A stretch of DNA of 64,000 nt, from positions 19,565,595-19,629,594 of the forward strand of contig NC_063160.1 in NCBI RefSeq assembly GCF_020921035.1, written 5' to 3'. The notes under the pieces were generated by a model. That model made no database searches. It was not told the origin of the DNA and saw nothing but the letters and a program-made list of their open reading frames with translations. A program made the position numbers and the translations under genes. Below, piece after piece: positions 21,763-33,138 of this stretch; position 1 is the stretch's first letter; every line of letters starts with the position of its first letter. This DNA comes from Rhodamnia argentea (taxonomy: Eukaryota > Streptophyta > Magnoliopsida > Myrtales > Myrtaceae).

Positions 21763-22703
21763 TGCAAGGCGTGGACTTCTTGAGCTCCGAGCGTTCCACC
21801 TTTACGCCTTTCGATTGGTTTCGCCGGGAGAGCTCGCCGCCGCTTGGCAGATAGTCAGACGGCGGTCGAGACACAAATTATGCGCAAAACAACGTGCGGA
21901 ATGTCAAAGTAAATGGCTTTCCTTCTTTTCTATCTTTCTGGCGAGAGGGGAAAATAACGGTACAGAAGACCTGACCTTTGGACCGGAAATCGGACCGACC
22001 ATAACCGATTTCAATATTATGAAATCGAGAATCGATTTATTATGCTTAGTCCGACCTTCAACAAATCTATCAGAGATAATTAAGATTGCACGTACATTTC
22101 TCAAGATTTCGCGAATGATGAATTGAACTAATATCCTAATTTTCTTAGTTCCTTAAATATTCAAAATTCACTTAAATTGATTATGACTAATATCTTGTCA
22201 CCTGAAATATTCAGGATTTACGTTATTCTCTTCTTCTTATCATTCTTCTCTATCGATCAGCAGGTACGAAACGTCTGTCTCTCTCCCTCCCTCGCTCTTG
22301 TTTCTGAATGCAGATTTTTGCTCGTCTTTTACTCTCGTTTTGTTCTTTCGCTGTTTGCAGATTGTGTTGTTTCTAAAGATTCAATGTCCTTCCGTTTACT
22401 TTCCTTTTTTCCCGAACTGGACTGTCCAAGTCGTAAAATGTCTGAGTGCCGGAGAAAAATCAGTGCGGGTTAAGATCCAGTGGAATTGGATCGAGGTGCA
22501 TGGCCTGCTATTTGTGCTCTCAGGAGAAACTTTGTAATTCAATTCTCACTTTTTGGAATCCTGATGTTTGAATCTTTTCCGCGTTTTTTACTTTGCTTTC
22601 TAAATTTCTTATTTTTCGCGAAGCAGCGAGATTAATTTGTGTTGTTTTGGATGTGTCCGATGATTTATTCAGGGGATTTGGTGGGGGTAGTCTTGCAGAT
22701 TTG
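21763..22703. promoter_or_regulatory. Shared divergent promoter region, RlmN-like / Miro
   Basis: The two start codons face away from each other across about 940 bases. The region contains pyrimidine-rich leader-like sequence towards Miro (22230-22310). No individual element is assigned. Confidence 0.4.
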
Positions 22704-25110
22704 ATGGAAAACGCTTCTGCTAATGCTTTCCCTGGTGGTAGAACCAGCGTTCGAATCGTGGTTGCTGGGGACCCTGGCACTGGGAAATCAAGGTTGGTCT
22801 GCGCCGCAGCCACTGATTTTTTCCCGGCGGAAGTCCCTCCAGTGTTGCCACCTACGCGTTTGCCCGAAGACTTGAATCCTTATGGTGTGCCGGTTACGAT
22901 TGTTGACACCTCTTCAAGGTGCTCTATCGCAACAATTCTGCTTAGCTATCGTCGTCATCATGATCATATCATCATCAAGAGTGTCATATATATGTTTGAA
23001 AATGGTGTTATGTTAGCTCATTCAATATTTGTTTTCGCATGAATACGAAATCAGAGTGGAGGACAGCGGGAAATTGGTTGAAGAGCTGAGGCGGGCTGAT
23101 GCTGTGGTTCTTACGTATGCAGTTGATCAGCCTGCCACCCTTGATCGATTGACTACCTTTTGGCTTCTGCAGCTTCGTCAAATAGAGGTTAGGTATTGTA
23201 AATTGGCCGTCCCTTTGTTTCTTGATTCCCTGCAATCCATGAGAAAGAATTGCAACTTCCTTCGAAAACTATTACTCTCGATTGCTGAAGTCGAGGATTT
23301 TTTCCTTTTTTTCCTTTTTCTTTGGCCGGAAATAGCACTTTCATTCATTCATTCTGGCGAGTTTGAGTCACTGAGCAGAAATCTCTTAAATGTCTTCTTT
23401 AGGTAAAAGTCCCGGTTATGGTGGTGGGTTGCAAACTAAATTTGAGAGATGAGCATCCGGAAATTTTCTTGGACGGCGTGATGGCACGAATAATGCATCA
23501 ATTTCAGGAGATCGAAACTTGTGCCGAATGCTCAACCTACAGACAAATTGAGGTTTTGGTTGAATGATCAGCTCTCTTGTATTAGTTATAGTGGTCTAGT
23601 AATGTTCTCTCTGTGTTGAACGTTTTTATCCCTGCAGATCCTGGAGGTTTTCTACTATGCACAAAGGGCTGTTCTTCATCCTATCGGCCCACTACTTGAT
23701 CAATCGATGCAAACTCTTAAGTCCTCGTTGTGGGAGAGCACTGAAGCGGATTTTCATTCTCTGTGATCATGATCGGGATGGTGCCCTCAGTGACGCAGAG
23801 CTAAATGATTTTCAGGTCTCCTTTTGTGCTTTCAACGGTGTATCTTCCTTCTACGGGAGTTCATGTATATTGATTGAGAGACTGTTTTTAAGTGCCAAGA
23901 AATTCTGATAGCTCAGCATCATCCCTGGCTATTTCAAGGAAATTTTAGCAAGCGTATATCCTGTTATGTAGTCTTTGGCAGGTGTTCATATCACCTCAGT
24001 TCATCTATTTGACAGGTCAAATGTTTTAACGCGCCTCTACTGCCTCCCCAGATAGTAGTGGGAGTCAAGATGGCTCTTCAAGAGGCGTCATTCACAGCTG
24101 TCAATGAACGTGGGCTGACATTGACAGGGTTCCTGGCTCTCCATCGGCTGTTCATACAAAAAGGAAGTCCGGAGACAATTTGGACCATTCTAAGGAAGTT
24201 TGGTTATGACAGTGATATCAGACTAGCAGAGAACCTAATTCCATGTTCCTTTGAGAGAAGTCCTGATCAGGTACCTATATGTTGGACCTAAATAGTAAAG
24301 GAGTTACCGTTGGTTCGTTTGGTTTTTGCCTGCAGCAATACGTTGATGGCTTCTTATTTCATGAGTTTGTTTTAGCGACAATTTTCTTTTTCATTTCTTT
24401 AGCCAAAGTGAAACTATTTTTAAGTCACCCGAAGGTACAACTGTTTCGCCCTAGTCTCGTGAAGGTGACATGATGTGATATCTTAGTCCAACGAAAATTT
24501 GGAAGACCTTGAATCAGAAAAGTTGGTTGATGATGTCTCGAAAGGTTTTTCAATATTTTTTAGCTAATTCATTTCTCACATTATGCAAAGCGACTTATCA
24601 GTCTGGGGCAGTGAATGCTGCATACTCTAAATGTGCATGCAATTATGTGATCACTGTCGATATTGGAAAACACTATACTTAATCTGTTTTGACCTGAAAG
24701 TTTTTACTGATCATCCTACTCACCTTTTTCTCTGGAAATCGGAATATCAATCTCCCTTTAAGTTTCCATGGTTGCTGAGGAGCTAGTGGGATGATTGAAT
24801 GTTTGCACTAAGTTGAAGAAAATGGCATATGTACGCCAAATGGTCAAATTTTCAATGTGTAAAGCTACCTGGAAATTGAGCCTCTCTTCTGCTACAAACA
24901 GATAATAATAGTCTCTGTATTTAATTGGCATTACATTCCGGTCAACATTGCCTTTGGTACTGAATGTAAAATAATTTCTACTGATGGCGTTTTAAATAGC
25001 ATAAAAGTTGTTGCTTATTTCGGTTTTCCTCTGTGTAGAGCTTGGAGCTGACAAATGAAGTTATTGAGCATTTCAAGGTGATATTTGACATATTTGACAT
25101 GGATGGGAGT
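22704..25110 (+). pseudogene. Mitochondrial Rho GTPase (Miro), 5' half, frameshifted and truncated
   Basis: Miro is an outer-mitochondrial-membrane GTPase with two GTPase domains around two EF-hands, involved in organelle movement and morphology. Exons seen: 22704-22918, 23055-23187, 23403-23552, 23638-23815, 24016-24270 and 25039 to about 25108. They encode MENASANAFPGG, the P-loop AGDPGTGKS, switch-like VDTSSR, ELRRADAVVLTYAVDQP, VVGCKLNLRD, EF-hand DHDRDGALSDAEL, LTLTGFLALH and TIWTILRKFGY. An extra T near 23722 shifts the frame before the EF-hand. Coding stops in the second EF-hand (FDIFDMDG), where F-box array sequence begins. The second EF-hand end, second GTPase domain and membrane anchor are absent from the window. 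Confidence 0.88.
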
Positions 25111-25640
25111 ATGTCCACTCATGCACATAGACATGGCACCAATTTTGAAAGATTAATTCGTGACATTTTTCTTGTAAAAATGAGGCGATTTTTATTCAAG
25201 AAATTAATTACATAAAACGTGATTTGAAATTTATGTTCATAAAGTGGTCAAGAAATTTTTTTATTGAAAATGTGATTCCAATTATTTGCCCCAAAATTTT
25301 ATTTTGACTCGGAAGAATTTATGCACAAAATGTTATCTTAAGCCCAAAAATTGAAAACTTAACCAAACCATATGTTTTGTGGGGACGGATCAGAGGTGTA
25401 TGAGATTTGTATGTGATAGCAAAATTTTCAATTGTAAGCTTAAACACTCAAGGTGCTCAATTGATCTTCGCGAATTTTCAACAATGAAATTTCAATTCAA
25501 AGAAAGAGGGAGAAATCATACTTACAATGATTGGCAAGATTTTTTGGGTTTTTATGTCAAACACAAAGACATGTAGATAAACTTGTGAGGTTTAGACACC
25601 TAAAAAGGTAAGGAAGCTAAGGCTAAATGGTTTCCACTCC

Positions 25641-26892
25641 GAGTTCTAGAAATGGGTGATTCTATTGCATAACTATCGTTGCATTGGCACCCAATGCATA
25701 GTACGAAATGAGCAAAATTGAAAAGTGGATTACTCCTTATTTTTTCCCCATGGAGATTCCATTTTTAATTCCTTATATTGGTTTCCTAAGGGATGCGCCC
25801 GGGGTTTTAGGCGCAGGTGTATGTGCAAATGTGTAGTGGCAATACGATGAAAAGCATGCGCAACAATTGATAATCAAAATATCGACTCTAAAAATACTCA
25901 CATATCATATATTCCCCGCACCCAACTTTCGAAAGGATGTTAACAATCACGTCTCCCCTTATAACTCCCACTTGCAAGAACATTTAACACAAATTAGTGA
26001 CAAACGTGATTTTCCTCGCTACGTAGACATGCGCTAGAAAATGTAGAACAAGTTAGATACCAACCAATCAGTTAATTACGGTTTAAATCCTCTCAAATCC
26101 CCAGTAAAGTTGCCGGTTTATCTCGATAGGGGAAAAATTTCGGGTCCCCCGTGAGGGGGCCCTCGTTTTTCAGGATGTGTCGAGGGCACTTGCTTACATG
26201 AAAAAATGTGGTGAGCGGCGAATCGGCGCCAAATTGAGAGAGTCGACCCGGGTGGGTTCGACTATGGGGGTTCAATGTGTTCCGACGGCCTTTCTAAGAG
26301 ATGAGGGCGCTCTTGGAGCCCCCTTACCCTATGACGAAGGGTTGGCGGCTATTTCGTTTTAGTATTCAAATAGACTTTTGGATTAACAATGATTTCTTAA
26401 AAGAAACGATTTTGGAATCGCTACTAACCTTTTTTGGGGGTCGGCTAGAAATCCGATTAAGAATGGGAGATATTCATAATCCCTATGCAACCAGAGATCT
26501 AGGATCGAGAATTTGGTTACCCTAGTTTATACTAGAGTCTTTTTTGTTACCGCAAGGAATTAATTGTTATCTAACTTGTGAGCACGCGAGGTTTTACCAG
26601 TTTGACTCCTAATCGTGTTTTTATCGACTGCTAAGTGTTCATGCAAATGTTCTTCTAGGTGGATATTTTTCATGGCATTTCTATGTTTAAATGTATTCTA
26701 ACGTAAAATCATCTAAAGCAAACAAAAGTTTGAAAAGAAAGTGCATGTAAATAATGGACTATTCTAAGGACGAGAAAATAAAGACCCACAACTCGTTAGG
26801 GCAATGTACAACCTAATTAAAGAACCTCGAGACTTGATCAGGGGTACAACATATAATGAATTAAAATGGATATCGATTGCGGGCCTCCATTC
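25641..26892. other. Segment found only in unit 1
   Basis: About 1.25 kb absent from unit 2, where flanks are joined near 31852. No coding or inverted-repeat structure is recognised. It may be an insertion in unit 1 or a deletion in unit 2. Confidence 0.45.
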
Positions 26893-27558
26893 TTCGGGAT
26901 GGGCCGTCACTTCGCCTCCCTGGGCCCTATGGTATCGGGCTGAGCACTCATCAATTTATAACAATAGATCACTCAACTAAGTATACATACTCACATTAAC
27001 AATTATATCAAAATTTGCAAATCACAAAGCAATTCAAATTAGTCAAGGACTGGCCTCAAGGGCTTTTTTTGTATGCACGCATTGCGACTTCACATTAACC
27101 CTATTGATTCACTTAAAGATGAGTTGGTTATAATGGGCCCGTGGATTTTTCGTATGTCATGCACCAACCCTAACATTCATCTAACAAACCATATGCAATC
27201 GGCCCTAATTAAGTCATGCACTTAGGCTTTTTAGGCCTTTGATATTAAAAAATCAAAACAATATTAGTGAGCCCTAAGAGAATCATTTATGGAATTAAGT
27301 TGATTATGTTTAGGCTCGGTTATTAATAAAGATGATGTCCAATTGTAATGGCTCAACCACTCAAGAAAATCTTATGACATTTTGATTAAACTTGATGAGA
27401 AACATTTTTTGTATTTTCTAATGCATTGATACAGAAGTCACAAATTTGACCCTATTGTTCAAAAATGTGATCGGATTAGAAATGGTCCAAAAATGCGGAA
27501 AAAATAGAAAAATGCATGCAAAAAATCTAAATTTTTTTTGTATGGATAGGAAAATGTG

Positions 27559-27921
27559 GGGAAAAGTACACTAGAAGTGCCAAAACTTTTGTACAACGTT
27601 CACTTGAGTGCCATAACTTTCAAAACGTTCACTTAAGTACCATAACTTTTAAAAATCATGCACTTGAGTGCCATGTTGACGTGGCAGCCGGAAAAGTTAC
27701 CGTAGACGCCGGAAAGATGACGCGGCACGCGGGAAAAGTTACTATAGCACTCAAGTGAATGATTTTGCTCCGACGTAGCATTCAAGTGAACGATTTTGCT
27801 CCGACGTAGCACTCAAGTGAATAATTTTTGAAAGTTATGACACTTAAGTGAACGTTTTGAAAGTTATGGCACTCAAATGAACGTCATACACAAGTTATGG
27901 CACTTCTAGTGTACTTTTCCC
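27559..27921. mobile_element. MITE with long terminal inverted repeats and 10-bp target duplication
   Basis: The ends gggaaaagtacactagaagt and its reverse complement acttctagtgtacttttccc are perfect inverted repeats. The 363-bp element is flanked on both sides by ggaaaatgtg. Unit 2 has the empty site at 32514-32523, with a single ggaaaatgtg. A 9-10 bp duplication fits Mutator-type transposition. Internally it is built of repeated cacttgagtgccataac-like words in both orientations. Confidence 0.92.
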
Positions 27922-28196
27922 GGAAAATGTGTTCTTGACGACTTTGGTGTTTTTCACTTTTGCCTAAAAGACCCTCATTTTCGTGTAAAAATCATTAAGG
28001 ACTTAGTAGAAGACAAGCATTATCTACATAACAGACACCCCTCGGGATTTCACACAAATGAATAATCAAATCTCAATATTATTGTATTAAAATTTTTATT
28101 CTACTAAATGAGACCCTAATGAACAACTTTTATACTTTGGGATTTTTCAAAAGAAGACACCAAGCAAGTCATTATCACGACTTAAAATAGACATAT

Positions 28197-28684
28197 GTCA
28201 CGGGCCGGGAGATTGTGATCGACCCGTGCGGCGACTCGGGCTTCCTTTGAATCGTTGGAGCACCCGAGCTAAGCCTTTTCTTTTTATTCATCGCCTTTCT
28301 AACCTGGATCCTGTAGAGAGAGAGAGGATGATCGAGAGAGAGAGGCTGCGGGAAGGAATGCTTTCTATTTCTTTTGTGGATAATCAAATGAGAAGGAGGA
28401 CTCCCCTTTATATAGGAAGGGACCTCGGATTACAACCGTAGATCTAGATCTCATCTAACGGCCTAGACTTCATCTACCGACTCCCCAACCACCGACAATA
28501 AATAGGAAGGTTTTAGAACTTTGCCAAATTACCGACTCGTCCGTCCCCGAAAACCTTCTAGAATATTATAGAAACTAGTAGAAAACCCTAGACAAACCCT
28601 AGGGGACCAAGACACAGCAAGTCTTGGGTCATCTCTCGGCCATCTTCACGACCGTTTGGGGCATGAAAACCTCGGCCCGTGTCA
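28197..28684 (-). mobile_element. Solo-LTR-like fossil of about 0.49 kb
   Basis: On the minus strand it opens with TGACACGGGCCGAGG and ends CCCGGCCCGTGACA, with a TATATAAAGGGG promoter-like motif inside, as expected of an LTR with TG..CA ends. The flanks share a short cata word, and unit 2 lacks the block. No internal coding region or second LTR is seen. A diverged relative lies at about 42660-43050. Probably an old retrotransposon remnant; family not determined. Confidence 0.55.
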
Positions 28685-29089
28685 CATACACAAAACAACA
28701 TGCTGACTCAAGAACATCAATAGGATAGCATGAAACTATAAATTGTGTTAAATATATCAAACATCCATAAATTTTTTTGTAATTTTTATATGTTATGCAT
28801 CAAGATGTTCCGAGTGACTATCATATTTTTCATTATGTGAAACGGAGTCCTAAAAAAATCATGAAAAGTCACAAAGCAGTAAATGTAATGTAAAAAAAAA
28901 AAAAACACATTTTCGGACCTAAAACAAAGAAAACACAGATTCAAGTCATCATATCATGGGAAACTTTTGATTGACCAAATGATATTCATTTTCATCCCAT
29001 AATATATCGATTCGCAGATCACGAAATCATCTATAAAAGTCTAGAGTATTATATTGCCTAATTTCACGCTGATCCGAGGCCTTAGGAAG

Positions 29090-31240
29090 ATCATTTAGGA
29101 GTTGCACCAAGACAGCGAGTTGCCTTCCATGTGGATGTATATATAATTTCTTCAAAACTCGAGCGGTCTTTAATAGAACACTACAGCTACGAGTGCTTTA
29201 TTACTCTTTTTGTAATTACGAATTTTGATCACCTTAAGTAACGATAGGAAGCACCGATGCATATGGTTGAATATCAAATCCACTACGGGCACATGGTTGG
29301 ATATCATATCCATCATTTCAAACACCGCAATGCCCCGATTTACAAATGTATGCAAGTTAGTTGATAGAAGAGATATGTTCACTAAAAGTCCTAAAACTTA
29401 TCATCAAAGTGCAATTGAGTCCTAAAACTTGCAAAAAATGCAGTCAAATTCTAATACTTGTCAAATTGATTCAATTGAGTCTTTCCATTAACTCCGTCCT
29501 ACTTGGTTAAAGGAAAATGCTAAAGCAGTATTTCTTAATTATTTATCTATCATATGTGACAAATACACTCGGCCAACTTATTCACATCATCAAAACGATG
29601 TGATTTTAGGTACCTTACTTATTTATCACCCAAAATGATATGTCTCTCTTTCAGTCTCCTACCTCTTCTCCCTCATGTAGTTTCTTGTACCACCAAGGCG
29701 CAACTTAAGTTTGACAATTTGGCATTGCGCAAGAGTCTCGACGGCGGATCGAGCATCGATGTGAATAAGTTGCTTGAGTATATTTGCCATGTAGGATAGA
29801 GAAATGATTAAGAAATGTCACATCGGTGTTTTTCAATAGCCGTGTAGGATGAAATTTACAGAAAAACTTAATTGAATTAATTTGACAAGTTTTAGCATTT
29901 TATTGCACTTTGATGATAAGTTTTATGATTTCTATTGAACATATCCCTTAATAGAATCTCGGCAGTAGACTTCATCCAGGAATGACAATACATACCTTAA
30001 TGAACTCCAAATGACTCAAATTAGGACAATTGTGGAGCATTACGGCAAGAAATCTATATTCTAATTGCAAGTTATGTGTTTTCAACTTTAATTCACCGAG
30101 GTCGGAGAAGAATGTGAGAGAATATAAAGATCCGATCTCTCATGTAGAAACTAAATAAGAAAGTACGAAGATAGTAACAAAGTTAAGATTGCCATAAGAA
30201 ATTAAGAGCTATGAAAAAGGAATATAAGAAAACATTTTCTAATGTAAGTAGATGTACCTCATTCATGTTATCTAAAGTCAAACTTTTCACACTCGAAAGA
30301 TCCTTCAAGAGTTTATATCTATGGTGAGCATTATGAGGACGACGAGGCCACTCAAATGTGATTTCAATGCAAGCCACTGCTAGGGAAGACGGAGTCGATA
30401 TTATATGGAAATGGATAAATTGCCCAGTATAAATCAAGGACTTTACACTAGTTTTGTGGATCCCTAAATGGAAGGAACTTTCCAGATCCTCACACATGAG
30501 ATGTTCAAGTACGTGCAAGCTCAGAAGTTTGGGAATAAAAATACGAACAACCTTGAGCTTTCGCCACTTACGGTGAATGAAACACGGATCTTCAAGCCAA
30601 GGGAAAAGGAGAAACTTCTCCAGTGAACTGTCGTCCCCAAAATCGATCAATTCTCCACATAAGAACTAAAGAAGGCAGCCTCAATTCATGGGACATGAAC
30701 AAAAGTAACTCTATAAGTGCTTCATAGTCAAAGACACAATTGGGCAGTGAAAATTCGATCAATTCTCCACATAAGTGCACATGGAGCTTCTTGACTATGC
30801 GATTTATCATGGATAGAATTCAAGTATTGATACAAAGTCTATTAGAAACAGTATCGTAGACGAGGGTAATCCCAATTATCACCTATGGAAAGGAAATGAA
30901 ACGTGTCATTTCCATCCTCAATTGGACTCGATTTAGGAATGATATACACCCTTTTGCAATGAATGTGGTATCTTTGTCCCATCACATTTGCCAAGTGAGA
31001 GAGGGATTTATCCATATGATGTAATCCCCTTCGGTATATGTTGACCATCTTTCCGCGGCCATTTTGCATGTGGTCAGATAAAAGAATTTTTATTAAATAA
31101 CCGTTAAATACAACCCGACCAAGGAAGACAACAATGTTAGTACTTGAATGAGAAATGATCTTTCCATGAGGCCGCCTCTCATAATGAAAGCGATGCGATG
31201 CTACATATTCCATAATCCCTATTTAAGGGAATTTGATATT
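29090..31240 (-). pseudogene. F-box/FBD-LRR-type pseudogene, copy 1
   Basis: Minus-strand fragments in several frames: MEYVASHRFHYERRPHGK near 31213, VKKLHVHLCGELIEFSLPN near 30800, then WRKLKVVRIFIPKLLSLHVL, TSVKSLIYTGQF and SLAVACIEITFEWPRR between about 30580 and 30330, and NHVPVVDLIFNH near 29300. The order and leucine-rich style match the LRR/FBD part of plant F-box proteins, which serve as substrate adaptors of SCF ubiquitin ligases. A convincing F-box motif is not seen. Stops and frame changes and a MITE at 29370-29947 leave no intact reading frame. Confidence 0.7.
29370..29947. mobile_element. MITE with about 90-base inverted ends, 9-bp target duplication
   Basis: The left end (gagatatgttcactaaaagt, continuing cctaaaacttatcatcaaag) and the right end are inverted copies over roughly 90 bases. 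The flanks are ttgatagaa and ttaatagaa. The F-box pseudogene copy at 42 kb has the uninterrupted site (gttagttgatagaatctc near 42180-42192). Unit 2 retains only the left end (36806-36920) because a deletion removed the rest. The 9-bp duplication suggests a Mutator-type MITE. Confidence 0.85.
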
Positions 31241-33138
31241 CTTCAACATTTCATAGTAAGAGGAGATATCATTAAAAGATCGATCCGTAGTTATTGATTG
31301 AAGGCTCATTCAATTCCAAACATTTCATCAGTGAAACATGACACCAATGTTGAAAGATTAATTCGTGACATTTTTCTTGTAAAAATGAGGCGATTTTTAT
31401 TCAAGAAATCAATTACATAAAATGTGATTTGAATTTTATGTTCATAAAGTGGTCAAGAAAAAGTTTTATTGAAAATGTAATTTCAATTATATGCCTCAAA
31501 ATTTAATTTTGACTCGGAAGAATTTAAGCACAAAATGTTATCTTAAGCCCAAAAATTGAAAACTTAAGCAAACCATCTGTTTCATAGGTACGGATCAGAG
31601 GTGTATGAGATTTGTATGTGATAGCCAAATTTTCAATTGTAAGCTTAAACACTCAAGGTGCTCGATTGATTTTTGCGAATTTTCAACAATGAAAATTTCA
31701 ATCCAAAGTAATAGGGAGAAATCATACTTATAATGATTGTCAAGATTTTTTGGGTTTTTATGCCAAGCACAAAGACATACAGATAAACTTATGAGGTTTA
31801 GATACCTAAAAAGGTAATGAAGCTAAGGTTAAAAGGTTCCTACTCCGAGTTTGGGATAGGCCGTCACTTCACCTCCCTAGGCCCCATGGTGTCGGGCCAA
31901 ACACTCATCAATTTATAATAAGGGATCACTCAACTAAGTATACATACTCACTTGAACAATTATATAAAAAATCGCAAATCACAAAACAATTCAAATCAGT
32001 TAAGGATGGGCCTCAAGGGCTTTTTTTTGGTATGCACGCATCGCAAGTTCACATTAACCCTATTGATTCACTTAAAGATAAGTTGGTAATAATGGGCCCG
32101 TGATATTTTTCGCGTGTGATGCACCAACCCTAACATTCATCTAACAAACCATATGCAATCGGCCCTAAGTAAGTCATTCACTTACGCCTTTTGGGCCTTT
32201 GATATTTAAAAATCAAAACAAGATTATCGAGCCCAAGAGGATCACTTATAGAATTAAGTTGACTATGTTTAGGCTCGGTTACTAATGAAGATGAGGTCCA
32301 ATTGCAATGGCTCAATCACTCAAGAAAATCTTATGACATGTTGATTAAACGTGATGAGAAACATTTTTTGTATTTTCCAGTGCATTGATACGGAAATGAC
32401 AAATTTGACCCTCTTGTTTAGAAATGTGATCAAATCAGAAACGGTAATATAAAAATGAGGGAAAAATAGGAAAATGCATGCAAAAAATCTGAATTTTTTT
32501 TTTTGTATGGATAGGAAAATGTGTTCCTGATGACTTTTATGTTTTGCACTTTTGCTAAAAAGACTCATTTTAGTGTGAAAAATCATTAAGGACTTAGTAG
32601 AAGACAAGCATTATCTATATAACGGGCACCGTTCGGGATTTCACACAAATTGATAATCAAATCTCAATATTATTGTATTAAAATTTTCAGTCTACTAAAT
32701 GAGACCATAATGAATAACTTTCATACTTTAGGATTTTTCAAAATAAGACTCCAACCAAGTCATTATCATGACTTAAAATAGACATGCACAGAATAACATG
32801 TTGTTTCAATAAGTTAGCATGAAACCATAAATTGTGTTAAATATATGAATCATTCATAAATATTTTTGTAATTTTTATGTGTTGTTCATCAAGATGTTCT
32901 GAATGAGTTTCATGTTTTACATTTTGCGAAATGGAGTCTTAAAAAAATCATGAAAAATCACGAAGGAGCAAATGTAATGTAAAGAAAAATACACATTCTC
33001 GGACCTAAAATAAAGAAAACACAAATTCAAGTCATCATATCATGGGGAACTTTTGACTAACCAAACGATGTTCATTTTCATCCCATAATACATCAATTCA
33101 AAGATTACGAAGTCATCTACAAAAGTCTAGAGTATCAT

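Larger units (their letters stand above)
25126..31325. repeat. Tandem array unit 1 (F-box pseudogene bearing)
   Basis: Unit 1 matches unit 2 (31326-37565) in the same order: 25126-25640 with 31326-31852, 26893-27558 with 31853-32530, 27932-28196 with 32531-32790, 28685-29047 with 32790-33138, 29048-29490 with 36477-36920, and 30660-31325 with 36921-37560. The differences are blocks present in only one unit: 25641-26892, the MITE 27559-27921, the LTR-like 28197-28684, and 29490-30660. Alignment by eye. Confidence 0.75.

Noticed and set aside
22270-22540. Open frames before the Miro ATG
   Set aside because: Pyrimidine-rich leader-like sequence without domain similarity; not part of any Miro protein.
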